From assembly GCF_001612665.1 (NCBI RefSeq), contig NZ_BDAX01000034.1, positions 1 to 64,000 of the forward strand: DNA of 64,000 nt, read 5' to 3'. Within the stretch, counting starts at the first letter, position 1; every line of letters starts with the position of its first letter. Below, piece by piece: positions 1 to 9,900 of the stretch. The stretch comes from Nocardia alba NBRC 108234 (GTDB lineage: Bacteria > Actinomycetota > Actinomycetes > Mycobacteriales > Mycobacteriaceae). The notes below the pieces were generated by a model. The model was not told the DNA's origin and made no database searches. It worked only from the letters and a program-made list of their open reading frames with translations. Made by a program: the position numbers and the translations under genes.

Positions 1-57
1 GCCGATCAGGGCTCGAAGCGCACGCGCCGCAGGCGCAAGTCTCGAGCCCTGATCGGC
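1..57. repeat. Perfect 16-bp inverted repeat
   Basis: Positions 1-16 (GCCGATCAGGGCTCGA) are exactly reverse-complementary to 42-57, with a 25-base GC-rich loop that can itself pair through GCGC at 18-21 and 33-36. A smaller GGCCC/GGGCC dyad follows at about 58-71. There is no T-tract. It could be a terminator or attenuator of a gene left of the window, or a dispersed extragenic palindrome. Only the symmetry is certain. Confidence 0.6.
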
Positions 58-139
58 GGCCCCTCAGGGCCGCGGACACGCGCGCGCCAGCGCGCCGAAA
101 ACACAGCGTATACAGCCCGGGACTACCAAACCCCAGGCG

Positions 140-200
140 CGAGCCCACGCACCCAACCCAGCCCCAGGTCCGAGCCCACGCACCCAACCCAGCCCCCAGG
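140..200. repeat. Two tandem ~30-bp units plus degenerate copies
   Basis: Two nearly identical units beginning CGAGCCCACGCACCC lie at 140-168 and 171-200. Looser copies of the same CACCCAAC/CCCAGCC theme continue to about 365. The stretch 58-364 holds no gene I can support. Open frames crossing it have no ribosome binding site and proline/arginine-rich noise composition. It is the downstream tail of the minus-strand acyltransferase operon. Confidence 0.55.
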
Positions 201-280
201 CGCACACCACACTCAACCCGGCCGCGAGCCACACCCAACCAAGTCGGCCCGGTCATGCCAGCACAACCAACTAACTCAGC

Positions 281-312
281 CCGGGTACGCGCCTAACCAG
301 ACGCGTACCCGG
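281..312 (-). terminator. Hairpin downstream of the acyltransferase operon
   Basis: CCGGGTACGCG at 281-291 pairs perfectly with 302-312 across a 10-base loop. It lies 52 bases past the stop codon of the minus-strand acyltransferase gene. It lacks a U-tract, as do many actinobacterial terminators, so the assignment rests on position and stem strength. Confidence 0.5.
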
Positions 313-364
313 CACAACCACCCAACTCACCTCGAGCACGCGCCTCACAAGACGCACACCCAAC

Positions 365-2176
365 TCAGCCCAACAACTCCCGCAGATCCGCAACAGCCAC
401 ACGCAAGTGATCAGCAAACGCATACATCTGATCAGCCACCGACTTCGGAGTAGCCAGATAGATGTTCCACCGATCCGGCAACAGCACATACGCGATACCG
501 ATGCAGCGCCCACTGGTCGACCCGAACCCGAAGTACCGGATGTACTGCGACGGCGCGGAGCTGGTCGAAAGGTAGTCGTCGCGCATGACAGTCCACCCCG
601 GGCTGTCGAACAGCGCGATCCGCTCATCCGCGACCCCGAGCTGCTCACCGCGACGACGCTGGATCCACTCCAGTTCCCACAGGTGCTGCTCGGGCGCCTG
701 CCCGGCCTGACATTCCTTGGCCCGCGCGACGTGGGCGGACGCGGCGGTACGCGCCGCGGCCAGCTTCGTCTCGGCATCGGTATCCGCGGACACCATCGCG
801 TCGACGAACGCCACCATCTCCGGGGTCACCACACGCATGGCCTCGGTGCGCCCGTTGCGGAACTGCCTGGTGGCGATCGATTCATAGGTCGCGCCGGTCA
901 GGCCCTTGCTGCGCCGGTGGGCGAGCTGGTAGCTCAGCTGCGCGAAGGCATCGGGTGAGATGCCCAGCTTCTTGGCTTCGCCGGTGCCGAAGTCGTCGAA
1001 CGACACCAGCGAAGTGGCCGTTTCGGCGGCGAAGCGGGCGAAGTCGGCACCTGCCGCGGCGATGTCGGCGCGGGCGGCCGAGTCGAGTACGAACTCGATC
1101 GGCTCCACCGGGGGCAGCCCCTGTGACTGCGCGCCGCTGGTGGCCGCGTGGTCCTGGGCGGTCCGCTCGAGCAGCGCGTCGACGAACGACAGCACGGTGG
1201 TGCCGTCGAGTCCGCAGTGCTCGATATTGATGCCGGCCTGGCCGTCGGCGAAGACGATGAACGACACCGACTTGTCGAAGTAGCGGTTGCCGCTGTCGCC
1301 GTGCAGCAGCTGATCGCTGGCGTGCAGTTCGTCGCGCGGGGCGAAGTCTTCCAGACACACCGCGAACAGCGCCGTCTCCACGGCATCGAAGGCCTCGACA
1401 TTGGCGGGTTCGGTGCGCAGGACTTCCCGGCTCCGTGCCCATGCCGCGCGGGCTTTGGTGGTGAGGTGGCCGACCGAGGTGTCGGTCGCGGCGGGCTTGG
1501 TCCCGCCCTTGATCACCGCGCGCAGCCCGTCGACGATGTCCTCGAACGCGTACGGAGCGCCGTCGGGCCCCACGACGTCCATCCGGAAGATGTTGCCGCG
1601 GTAGAAGACCGCGATGTGACGCGCGTCCGAGGGGCCCGGCCATTCCGGGCTGTAGGGCTTGCGGACACTGTCCTGGATCTCGCCCGGAATCCGGGTCTCG
1701 GAGAACAGGTACTTGTTCTGCCACATCGACAGCGCCTGGCCGCGCTGGGTCACCGGCGCGATCCGCTCCGCGTCCAGCGCCAGCTTGTAATCGACAGCCG
1801 CCCCGATGATCGCGGCCGCCCGCTCGGTCTGCCCGGCGACGGTCGACGCCGCGAGCGGGGTGTCGTCCCGGAACAGGAACATGAAGTTGGCGTTGATCGC
1901 GATCCGGTCCCGACGGCCCAGGTACCGGGACGGCCAGAATTCGTCGAGCCAGCTGCCGACGCCGGGGGTGGCGTCGTATTCGGCCAGCGCCGCGTGCAGG
2001 GTGCGCCCAGCCCCACCGGGGCGCAGCAGCTCGGCTACCGCGCTCTCGGTGGTGGCGTATTCCTCGGCGCCGAGCAGCGGCTGACACCACTGCAGGAACC
2101 GCGCGCCACTGTCTTCCAGACTCGGCAGTGGCGCCCGGGGCAGCGTGTCTTCGGCAGCGAACGTGGGTTGGTTCAA
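365..2176 (-). CDS. Choline/carnitine O-acyltransferase family protein
   Basis: A 603-residue protein of the carnitine/choline acyltransferase family, whose members move acyl groups between CoA and the hydroxyl of a quaternary-ammonium alcohol. Visible landmarks are the N-terminal LPSLEDSGARFLQWCQPLL segment, the catalytic histidine in NIEHCGLDG (His320) and the substrate-site stretch TYESIATRQFRNGRTEAMR at about 430-448. Length is normal for the family. The ATG lies 9 bases after the methyltransferase stop, so it is the last gene of a three-gene operon with a methyltransferase and a 2-oxoglutarate oxygenase. That context suggests a hydroxylated, methylated amine as acyl acceptor rather than ordinary fatty-acid transport, but this is inference. 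No membrane segment is evident, so a cytosolic enzyme is expected. Confidence 0.85.
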   Translation of the reverse strand: MNQPTFAAEDTLPRAPLPSLEDSGARFLQWCQPLLGAEEYATTESAVAELLRPGGAGRTLHAALAEYDATPGVGSWLDEFWPSRYLGRRDRIAINANFMFLFRDDTPLAASTVAGQTERAAAIIGAAVDYKLALDAERIAPVTQRGQALSMWQNKYLFSETRIPGEIQDSVRKPYSPEWPGPSDARHIAVFYRGNIFRMDVVGPDGAPYAFEDIVDGLRAVIKGGTKPAATDTSVGHLTTKARAAWARSREVLRTEPANVEAFDAVETALFAVCLEDFAPRDELHASDQLLHGDSGNRYFDKSVSFIVFADGQAGINIEHCGLDGTTVLSFVDALLERTAQDHAATSGAQSQGLPPVEPIEFVLDSAARADIAAAGADFARFAAETATSLVSFDDFGTGEAKKLGISPDAFAQLSYQLAHRRSKGLTGATYESIATRQFRNGRTEAMRVVTPEMVAFVDAMVSADTDAETKLAAARTAASAHVARAKECQAGQAPEQHLWELEWIQRRRGEQLGVADERIALFDSPGWTVMRDDYLSTSSAPSQYIRYFGFGSTSGRCIGIAYVLLPDRWNIYLATPKSVADQMYAFADHLRVAVADLRELLG

Positions 2177-2185
2177 TCCAAGTCC

Positions 2186-3001
2186 TCAGGTCTCGATGGG
2201 ATGCGGGCGAGACAGGAACAGGTTGGCGTAGAGCCAGCCCTCGGCTTCGTGGTCGGTGGTGTCGATGCCCTTGGCCGCCAACGCATCCAGCACTTGTTCC
2301 CGTTCCTGCGCCGAGGCGAACCTCCGCTGCTGAAACATACCGGGACGTTGCTCGCTGCGATACCCCAACGCGGCCAGCTCCTCGGCGATGGGCCCGAAAT
2401 CGAACATCCGCAACACGAAATGCGCCATCCACGGTCGCTTGCGCGGGTCCGCTTGGGCGACCCTGGACAGGGTTTTCTCGGTGATATAGCCGACACATCC
2501 GGTGGAGATCACGAGATCGGCGGAGGCGAGCACCCGGCGCTGCGCCTCGGTGGGCTCGGTGGCCTCGAGGTCGGCGTGCACGTAGTCGTGCAGGAATCCG
2601 GCGGCGTGGGCGTAGGTCAGCGCCGGGCGTGCGGCGTCCATCCCGATGAAACGGACGTCGGGCAGCAGATCGCCGCGCAACCGCTCCCGGTCCGCGGCGA
2701 TCAGCCCGATCTTGTCGGTATCGGCGTGATCGCGGTAGTGCCCGGCCCATTCGTCGACGGTGGTGTCGCTGCGCAGCAGTGCCGCGTTCACCCCGTAGGA
2801 GCACCCGAGGTCGAGGACCGTCGGGATCCGATCCGGACGAGCGGCCCGCAGCTGGCGCAGCTGGTCGGCGAAGTGTGGCTTCGCCAGTTCCGGGATTCGA
2901 TAGTCCAGCTCGTTCATCCGTGCGAAGTACGCACGGGGATCGGGACTTTCGTAGATGTCGTCGAAGGATGCTTTACCGGTGGTATCCAACGGAACGGACA
3001 T
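2186..3001 (-). CDS. Class I SAM-dependent methyltransferase
   Basis: A 271-residue protein with a Rossmann-type SAM site: motif I VLDLGCSYG at residues 62-70, and later an acidic strand end (GMDAARPALTYA). The segment ADLVISTGCVGYITEKTL matches the usual motif IV/post-IV region. No DNA- or RNA-binding domain is seen, so a small-molecule substrate is likely. It is the middle gene of the operon, 12 bases after the oxygenase and 9 before the acyltransferase, and probably translationally linked to both. Substrate unknown; an amino group that becomes quaternary would fit the carnitine-type acyltransferase downstream. Confidence 0.8.
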   Translation of the reverse strand: MSVPLDTTGKASFDDIYESPDPRAYFARMNELDYRIPELAKPHFADQLRQLRAARPDRIPTVLDLGCSYGVNAALLRSDTTVDEWAGHYRDHADTDKIGLIAADRERLRGDLLPDVRFIGMDAARPALTYAHAAGFLHDYVHADLEATEPTEAQRRVLASADLVISTGCVGYITEKTLSRVAQADPRKRPWMAHFVLRMFDFGPIAEELAALGYRSEQRPGMFQQRRFASAQEREQVLDALAAKGIDTTDHEAEGWLYANLFLSRPHPIET

Positions 3002-3013
3002 GTTCGGTTCCTC

Positions 3014-3877
3014 TCAGTCGAGCAGTCGGTCACCTCGGACGGCGTCGGCCGCGGCAGCCACGTGGTCGGGCAGGACACGGCCGAACAATTGCCTGGTGCG
3101 CTCGACCGTGCCGATCACCCCTGGACGGTCCGTGTAGGCGAAAATCGCCGAATGTCGTTGTCCCGCACCGGCCACCTCGGTGACCCGATGCAGGGAGAAG
3201 CGGCCCTTGAACAGCTGCAGATCGCCGGGGCGCAGTTCCAGCGCGCGGACGAATCGGGTGCCCGCACCGGTGAGCACGGCGCGCACATCGTCGAGGTGCT
3301 CGGCGTGCGGGTCGCGGATATTGGGGCAGTACTCGAAGACGCCGCCGGCGTCGGGCTTGCGGGTGAGCATGCTGACGGTGAATTCGTTGGTGTCGAAGTG
3401 CCACGGGTGCGACATCCCCGGCTCGACCACGTTCACGCACAAACCGGCCAGCGGGTCGGCGAATTCGTACAGATCCTCGAGCTCGAAGCAATCGGCGACG
3501 AAGCGCTGGAACACCGGATCGGTGTAGAGGCGCTGGATCAGCGCCTCGGCGGGGATCCGGTCGCGGGCCACGAACGCGTTGCCTCGGTCGAGCACGATCC
3601 GCGCCGGATGGTCGGCGGGCAGATCGGCGTCGAGCGGAATGTTGTAGGCGTTGACCCGCTCCACCTTGTAATGCGCGTGGGGTGCGATCGCCTCGCCCTC
3701 GGCGCGCAGCGTCTCGAGCAGCTGCGGGCGGATGAACTCGCGCAGCACCGTGCAGCCGTCCTCGGCCAGCTCGGCGCGGGCGGCGTCGATCGCCGCCTGC
3801 CTGCCCGGACCACTGAGATCGGTGAGCGGATACCGTGCGATATCGACGATTTCGTCGAGCCCCCGAGTTCTCGTCAT
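3014..3877 (-). CDS. Fe(II)/2-oxoglutarate-dependent oxygenase
   Basis: A 287-residue non-heme iron oxygenase related to proteins often annotated ArpA/HalD-like. The iron triad is visible as HPWHFDTNEF (His160-x-Asp162) and a distal His in SLHRVTEV (His230), followed by an arginine in QRHSAIFAY (Arg241) placed to bind 2-oxoglutarate. Because the aspartate is present (HxD, not HxG/A as in BesD-type halogenases), hydroxylation rather than chlorination is expected. Several members of this fold act on free amino acids. It is the first gene of the operon, with promoter sequence between 3878 and 4056. Substrate unknown. Confidence 0.8.
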   Translation of the reverse strand: MTRTRGLDEIVDIARYPLTDLSGPGRQAAIDAARAELAEDGCTVLREFIRPQLLETLRAEGEAIAPHAHYKVERVNAYNIPLDADLPADHPARIVLDRGNAFVARDRIPAEALIQRLYTDPVFQRFVADCFELEDLYEFADPLAGLCVNVVEPGMSHPWHFDTNEFTVSMLTRKPDAGGVFEYCPNIRDPHAEHLDDVRAVLTGAGTRFVRALELRPGDLQLFKGRFSLHRVTEVAGAGQRHSAIFAYTDRPGVIGTVERTRQLFGRVLPDHVAAAADAVRGDRLLD

Positions 3878-4008
3878 CTACCCATTTTGCGGGAATATCT
3901 CGGCCAGCGCCCGTGTTTCGACAAATCGGACCTATCCCGGGATGATCACAATCGGGCGAATTCAACTGTGCGGCAACAGTTTTCGTAGATTCAACCTGGG
4001 TTTCGATA

Positions 4009-4039
4009 CTATCACGGTAGGGTACTACGCCCTATCACG
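4009..4039. promoter_or_regulatory. Direct repeats and dyad upstream of the oxygenase operon
   Basis: The octamer CTATCACG occurs at 4009-4016 and again at 4032-4039, 23 bases apart (about two helical turns). Between and overlapping them is a small dyad, TAGGG with a 7-base gap and CCCTA. The whole stretch from about 3950 to 4050 is more A/T-rich than its surroundings. It lies 130-160 bases upstream of the oxygenase start and could bind a regulator. No matching regulator gene is adjacent. Confidence 0.35.
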
Positions 4040-4056
4040 TACCGCTGTCGCAAGAT

Positions 4057-4728
4057 TCACGCGCGGGCGTCGAGCGCGGCGCGCAGATCCTCGACCGACA
4101 GACCCACCAGCGACTCCCGAAACACCCGGCCCGGTGCCTCGGGAACCGCGATCTCGCACGGAATCACCAGCAGACCGCAGCCCGCGCCCTGAGCGGCGAG
4201 CGAACCGGTCGGCGAGTCCTCGATGGCGACACAGTCTTTCGGGTCGACCCCCAGCAGTTGCGCGGCACGACGGTAGATGGCCGGGTCCGGCTTGCCGTGC
4301 GCCACCTCGTCTCCGCAGACGGAGGTGTCGAAGAAGTCGCGACCGAGGGTGTCGAGGCCGTATTCGGTGAGCGAGCGCTTGGTATTGGTCACCAGCGCGG
4401 ACTTCATGCCCGCCGCGCGCACCATCGCCAGCGCGTCCTTGGCACCGGGTCGCCACGGGATCGGTCCGAGCATCAACTCGGTCACCCGGCGCTCCAGGAA
4501 CTCCCCCGCCTCGACGATCGTGCCCGGCGACGGGTCGACGCCGATGCCGTCGAAGAGCATGCGCAGCGCGTTCGGACCGGAGGCGCCGATCAGGGCGTGG
4601 CGAACCTCGTCGGTCAGCTCGCGACCGTGTTCGCGGGCCAGTTCACGAACCGCGATGTCCCACAGCTTCTCCGAATCGAGCAGCGTGCCGTCCATGTCCC
4701 ACAGCACCGCTGCCGGTCGCGCGCTCAC
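4057..4728 (-). CDS. HAD-superfamily hydrolase, beta-phosphoglucomutase-like
   Basis: A 223-residue phosphatase-type protein. HAD motif I is DMDGTLLDS (Asp11 nucleophile, Asp13), motif II VTNT, motif III the lysine of HGKPDP, motif IV IEDSPTG. A helical cap sits between motifs I and II, as in subfamily I (PGMB/CbbY/YfdR-like) enzymes. The likely reaction is hydrolysis or transfer of phosphate on a small sugar or cofactor. The exact substrate cannot be read from sequence. It stands alone between the kinase gene and the oxygenase operon. Confidence 0.85.
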   Translation of the reverse strand: MSARPAAVLWDMDGTLLDSEKLWDIAVRELAREHGRELTDEVRHALIGASGPNALRMLFDGIGVDPSPGTIVEAGEFLERRVTELMLGPIPWRPGAKDALAMVRAAGMKSALVTNTKRSLTEYGLDTLGRDFFDTSVCGDEVAHGKPDPAIYRRAAQLLGVDPKDCVAIEDSPTGSLAAQGAGCGLLVIPCEIAVPEAPGRVFRESLVGLSVEDLRAALDARA

Positions 4729-4809
4729 CTGTAACTCGCCTCGTTCTCGTCACACATCACCGAAATCACCCGGCGCTCGCCGGACCCCGTTCAGGGTAAC
4801 GGGTCCGCC

Positions 4810-6726
4810 TCAGACCCCCGATTCGGAGATCTGCAGGTTGCCCGCGTCGCCGGAGACTTGAATCCAGCGGTTCTCCGAGGTCACAGTGCCATTGGTGAGC
4901 TGATAGGTGAGCATGACGATCGCGCGGTTGGGTCCGCTGGGGGTGATCGAGCCGACAGTCACCGAACGCACCGACCCCCAGAACGACGAATACTGTGCGA
5001 ACCCGCCGGTCTGTGCCTGGTAACCGGGCGCGAGCTGCGCCCACGCACCGCCGATATTGCCGGGCAGCATGCCGTAGTACCCGGCGATGAACTGGTTGAT
5101 CCGGTCCGGGGTCGGCGGGCCGAACGGCGTGGTGGTGATGGTCGTGCTGCTCGGTTTCGCGGTGGTGGGGGTGGGCTTGGCCGAGGTACTCGTGGGGGTG
5201 GCACCGGCGCTCGACGCACCACTCGGCAGTGCCTGCGGCGGGGCCGACACGGTGATCGTTTCCTGCTCGGGCACGATGACCACGGTGCTCACCTTGCCGT
5301 CGACCATGGTGGTGACGGTGACCGGCGATGCCGGGACCTGTGCCTGTTGACCGGCCTCACCGCCTCGATCGCGGGTCACCACGAGCACCAACAGCATGAC
5401 GGTGAAGGCGGCGACGGCCGCGGCCAGCAGCAGCACGGCACGGCTGTTCTTCGCGCGATCGGTGCGCGAGGGCGGGACGGGGAACGAGGGATGCAGGCCG
5501 GACCCGTCCGTCTGTCCGGTAGCGGCTCTGGCACGTGCCACACCGTCCGCGGTCGAGGGATCGGCATCGCGTGGCCGAACGAGGCCGGGATCACCTGCCG
5601 CGGCCTGCGCCACCGCTGGACCGACGTCCGGTCGGCCTGGCGCGCCGCTCGTCGGGTGGCCGACAGCGGCCGATCCCGTGCTCCCGCTCGGTGCCTGGGC
5701 GGCGCCCGAGGCCGCATCGGTCGCATTTCGACCCGAGATGGCCGAGCGGGCGGCCTTGGCCATCGCGAGACCGCTGCCGAACAACGCCGCCGCACCCGAT
5801 TTCGCCGCCGCGCCGCCGTTCGCGGGCACGCCTGCCGACGGGATCACCGTCGTGGCCGCCTCACTCATCGGCAGAATCTTCGTGGCCGAACCGGGCAGTG
5901 CCGGAACACGGCCCGCCGCCACATCTTCCAGTGCCGCCCTGGCCTGCGCCATCGTCGGCCGGTCCTCGGCGGACGCGGTCAGCAGCCACATCAGGACCGG
6001 GGCGAGCGGGCCCGCGTTCTTCGGCTCGGGCACCACCCCGCGCGCGACGGCGTGCAACACCGCGAGGGGGTTGTCACCCTCACCGAACGGCGGCGCGCCT
6101 TCGGAGGCCGCGTACAGCGTCGAACCGAGGGCGAACACGTCGGCGGCGGGTTTCGGGCTGTCACCGCGCGCGATCTCGGGCGCCAGGTAGGCGGGAGTGC
6201 CTGCCAGGAAACCTGTGGCGGTGACGGTGACATCGCCGGTCGCGTGGGAGATGCCGAAGTCGGTGAGTTTGACCGTGCCGTCGTCACCGACGAGCAGATT
6301 GGCCGGTTTCACATCGCGGTGCATGATCCCGGCGTCGTGCGCGGCCGACAGCGCCGCGGCGGCCTGGGCACCGATTCCCGCCACCTCGATCGGCGGCAGT
6401 GTCACCCCGCCCGACAACTTCGCCGCCAGGCTCGGCGCGTTCATGTATTCCATGACCAGCCAGGGCTGGCCGTCCTCTTCGGCGACGTCGAAAACGGTGA
6501 TGGCGTTGGGATGGTGCAGACGGGCCGCGATCCGGCCCTCCCGCATCGCGCGCAGTTTTCCTTCCAGCGCTTGCGTGCCGGTGAGCCCGGGCGCCAGCAG
6601 CACCTGCTTCACCGCGACGGTGCGCCGCAACCGAACATCGGTGGCGCGCCACACCACTCCCATCGCCCCGGAGCCGATCGGGTCGGTGAGTCGGTAGCGT
6701 CCCGCGATCAACCGATCCGATGTCAT
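4810..6726 (-). CDS. Membrane-anchored Ser/Thr protein kinase (PknB/PknD-like)
   Basis: A 638-residue eukaryotic-type kinase. The kinase domain fills about residues 10-270: glycine loop GSGAMGVVW, VAVK (Lys40), catalytic HRDVKPAN (136-143), LTDFG (154-158) and GTPAYLAPE. A long Pro/Ala/Ser-rich linker, one transmembrane helix (AVLLLAAAVAAFTVMLLVLVV) and an extracellular part follow. The outer part has a low-complexity Thr/Pro stretch and a roughly 100-residue C-terminal globular domain. That domain lacks PASTA or beta-propeller repeats and resembles the small sensor-like tails of mycobacterial kinases. I chose ATG at 6726 because AGGAGGG lies 9 bases upstream; an upstream frame extension to 6846 lacks such a site. 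Ligand and substrates are unknown. Confidence 0.9.
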   Translation of the reverse strand: MTSDRLIAGRYRLTDPIGSGAMGVVWRATDVRLRRTVAVKQVLLAPGLTGTQALEGKLRAMREGRIAARLHHPNAITVFDVAEEDGQPWLVMEYMNAPSLAAKLSGGVTLPPIEVAGIGAQAAAALSAAHDAGIMHRDVKPANLLVGDDGTVKLTDFGISHATGDVTVTATGFLAGTPAYLAPEIARGDSPKPAADVFALGSTLYAASEGAPPFGEGDNPLAVLHAVARGVVPEPKNAGPLAPVLMWLLTASAEDRPTMAQARAALEDVAAGRVPALPGSATKILPMSEAATTVIPSAGVPANGGAAAKSGAAALFGSGLAMAKAARSAISGRNATDAASGAAQAPSGSTGSAAVGHPTSGAPGRPDVGPAVAQAAAGDPGLVRPRDADPSTADGVARARAATGQTDGSGLHPSFPVPPSRTDRAKNSRAVLLLAAAVAAFTVMLLVLVVTRDRGGEAGQQAQVPASPVTVTTMVDGKVSTVVIVPEQETITVSAPPQALPSGASSAGATPTSTSAKPTPTTAKPSSTTITTTPFGPPTPDRINQFIAGYYGMLPGNIGGAWAQLAPGYQAQTGGFAQYSSFWGSVRSVTVGSITPSGPNRAIVMLTYQLTNGTVTSENRWIQVSGDAGNLQISESGV

Positions 6727-6939
6727 AGTGTGTGCCCTCCTGCTTACCGCCGAGTCGTCTCGCCCTCCGCGCCACAGCGGGATGAAACCTGCGAAAATTC
6801 TACGTGCTGAACTGCTTCGATCCTGTTGCGGGACAGTTCGGTCCATGGACCGGGCGCTACATCGTGATCAGACTCACACGCGCCGCGACGACCGGACCGG
6901 TCCGATCCGGGCGACGCCCGCGTGTGTGCCTGCAGTGTC

Positions 6940-9900
6940 TCAGGCGTTGAAGTATTTCGCTTCCGGATGCAGCAGCACGAACGCGTCCGTGGACTGTTCC
7001 GGGTGCAACTGCAGTTCCTCCGACAGCGTCACCCCGACCCGGCCCGCGTCGAGCAGATCGACCAACTTGGCGCGATCCTCCAGATCAGGGCAGGCGCCGT
7101 AGCCGAAGGAGTAACGCGCACCCCGGTAACCGAGCTTGAAGTAGTCCTGGACATCGGCGGGATCGTCGGCGGCGACGGACTTGCCGTCGACGGTCAGTTC
7201 CTCGCGCACCCGGCGATGCCAGTACTCGGCCAGTGCCTCGGTGAGCTGCACGCCGATTCCGTGCACCTCCAGATAGTCGCGGTAGTTGTCGGCGGCGAAC
7301 AACGCGTTCGCGAAATCGGCGATCGGCTGCCCCATCGTCACCAGCTGGAACGGCAACACGTCCACCTGCCCGGTCTCGCGAGCCTGCTCGCGCGAGCGGA
7401 TGAAGTCCGAGATGCACAGGAACCTGTCGCGTTGCTGTCGCGGGAAGGTGAACCGATACCGCTGCGGCGCATCAGGATTCGGCTCGGTCAACACGATGAC
7501 GTCGTCGCCTTCCGACACCGCGGGGAAGTACCCGTAGACGAGGGCGGCGTGCTGCAGCACGCCTTCGGTGGCGAGCCGGTCGAGCCAGGCGCGCAACCGC
7601 GGTCGGCCCTCGGTCTCCACCAGATCCTCATAGGTCGGCCCGTCCCCGGCGCGCTGTCCGCGCAGACCCCACTGACCGAGGAACAGCGCCCGCTCGTCGA
7701 GCAGACCCGAGTACTCGGCCAGCGGCAGACCCTTGATCACCCTGGTCCCCCAGAACGGCGGCGTCGGCACGGGCAGATCAGTGGCCACATCGGAGCGTTC
7801 GGGCACCACGATCGGCACCTCGGCGGCCTTGCGCTCGGCCGCGATCCGCTGGGACCGCTCGTGGCGCGCCTTGCGCTCGGCGGCCTTCTCCTTGGCGGCG
7901 ATCGCGTCCGGGCTGTCCGGGTCGAGCCCACCGCCCCGCTTGACGGTCATGATCTCGTCCATCAACCGCAGGCCCTCGAACGCGTCGCGGGCGTAGTACA
8001 CGTCGCCGTCGTAGACCGCGGTGAGATCGTTCTCCACGTAGGAGCGGGTCAGCGCGGCGCCGCCGAGCAGCACCGGGAACTGTTCGGCCACACCCTTGGA
8101 GTTGAGTTCACCGAGGTTCTCCTTCATCACCACGGTGGACTTCACCAGCAGCCCCGACATGCCGATCACGTCGGCCTTCTTGTCCTGGGCGGCGTCGAGA
8201 ATGGTCGCGATGGGCTGCTTGATGCCGAGGTTCACCACCTCGTAGCCGTTGTTGGACAGGATGATGTCGACCAGGTTCTTGCCGATGTCGTGGACATCGC
8301 CCTTCACCGTGGCCAGCACGATCCGGCCCTTACCCGCGTCGTCGGTGGCTTCCATGTGCGGTTCCAGGTGCGCGACAGCGGTTTTCATCACCTCGGCCGA
8401 CTGCAACACGAACGGCAGCTGCATCTGACCCGAACCGAACAGCTCACCGACGGTCTTCATGCCCGAGAGCAGGGTCTCGTTGATGATCTGCAGTGGCGGC
8501 ACCGTCTGCATCGCCTCGTCGAGATCGTCACCGAGGCCGTTGCGCTCACCGTCGACGATGCGCCGTTCCAGACGCTCGAACAGCGGCAGCAGGGCCATCT
8601 CCTCGGCGCGCGAGGCCTTCGACGACGCCGTCGAGACGCCCTCGAACAAGGCCATCAGCTTCTGCAGCGGGTCGTAGTCCTCGGTGCGGCGGTCATAGAT
8701 CAGGTCGAGGGCGACCTGCTGCTGCTCCTCGGGGATCCGGCTCATCGGCAGGATCTTCGACGCGTGCACGATCGCCGAATCCAGCCCCGCTTCGACACAT
8801 TCGTGCATGAACACCGAGTTGAGCACCTGCCGGGCGGCCGGATTCAAACCGAAGGAGATATTCGACAGGCCGAGGGTGGTCTGCACCTGCGGGCGGCGGC
8901 GCTTGAGCTCGCGAATGGCGTTGATCGTCTCCTCGCCGTCCTTGCGCGACTCCTCCTGTCCGGTGCCGAGGGTGAACGTCAGGGTGTCGATGATGATGTC
9001 GGACTCGGCCAGGCCCCAGTTGCCGGTGATGTCGTCGATGAGACGCTCGGCGATCGCGACCTTGTGATCGGCGGTGCGCGCCTGGCCCTCTTCGTCGATG
9101 GTCAGGGCGACGACGGCGGCGCCGTGCTCGGAAACCAGCCGCATGATCTGCTGGAATCGGGAATCCGGGCCCGCGCCGTCCTCGTAGTTCACCGAGTTCA
9201 CCGCGCACCGGCCGCCCAGGTGCTGCAGACCCGCCCGCAACACCGGCACCTCGGTGGAGTCGAGCATGATCGGCAGCGTCGAGGCGGTGGCCAGCCGGGA
9301 GGCCAGCTCGTTCATGTCGTCGGCGCCGTCGCGACCGACGTAGTCGACGCACAGGTCGAGCATGTGCGCGCCGTCGCGGGTCTGGTCCTTGGCGATCTCG
9401 AGGCACCGCTGCCAGTCGGCGGCCAGCATCGCGTCACGAAATGCCTTGGAGCCGTTGGCATTCGTCCGCTCGCCGATCATCATGATCGACGCGTCCTGCT
9501 CGAACGGCACAGCCGTGTACATGCTCGACACGGCGGGCTCGTGCTCGGGGTGGCGGCGATCGGTGATCGGGGGCAGCGTCTTCTCCACCTCGCGCACCGC
9601 CTCGGCGACCTGACGGATGTGCTCGGGGGTAGTGCCACAGCAACCACCGACCAGCGAGAGGCCGAACTCGGAGACGAACCCGCTCAGCGCGACGGCGAGC
9701 TCCTCGGGGTCGAGTGGGTACTCGGCGCCGTTGGCACCGAGCACCGGCAGACCCGCGTTCGGCATCACCGACACCGGGATGTTCGCGTGCCGCGACAGGT
9801 GCCGCAGGTGCTCGCTCATCTCCGCGGGTCCGGTCGCGCAGTTCAGACCGATCATGTCGATGCCGAGCGGTTCCAGCGCGGTCAGCGCCGCGCCGATCTC

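Noticed and set aside
1148..3988. 946-codon plus-strand open frame opposite the oxygenase operon
   Set aside because: Antisense shadow of three well-supported genes in GC-rich DNA; no family motifs and no ribosome site.
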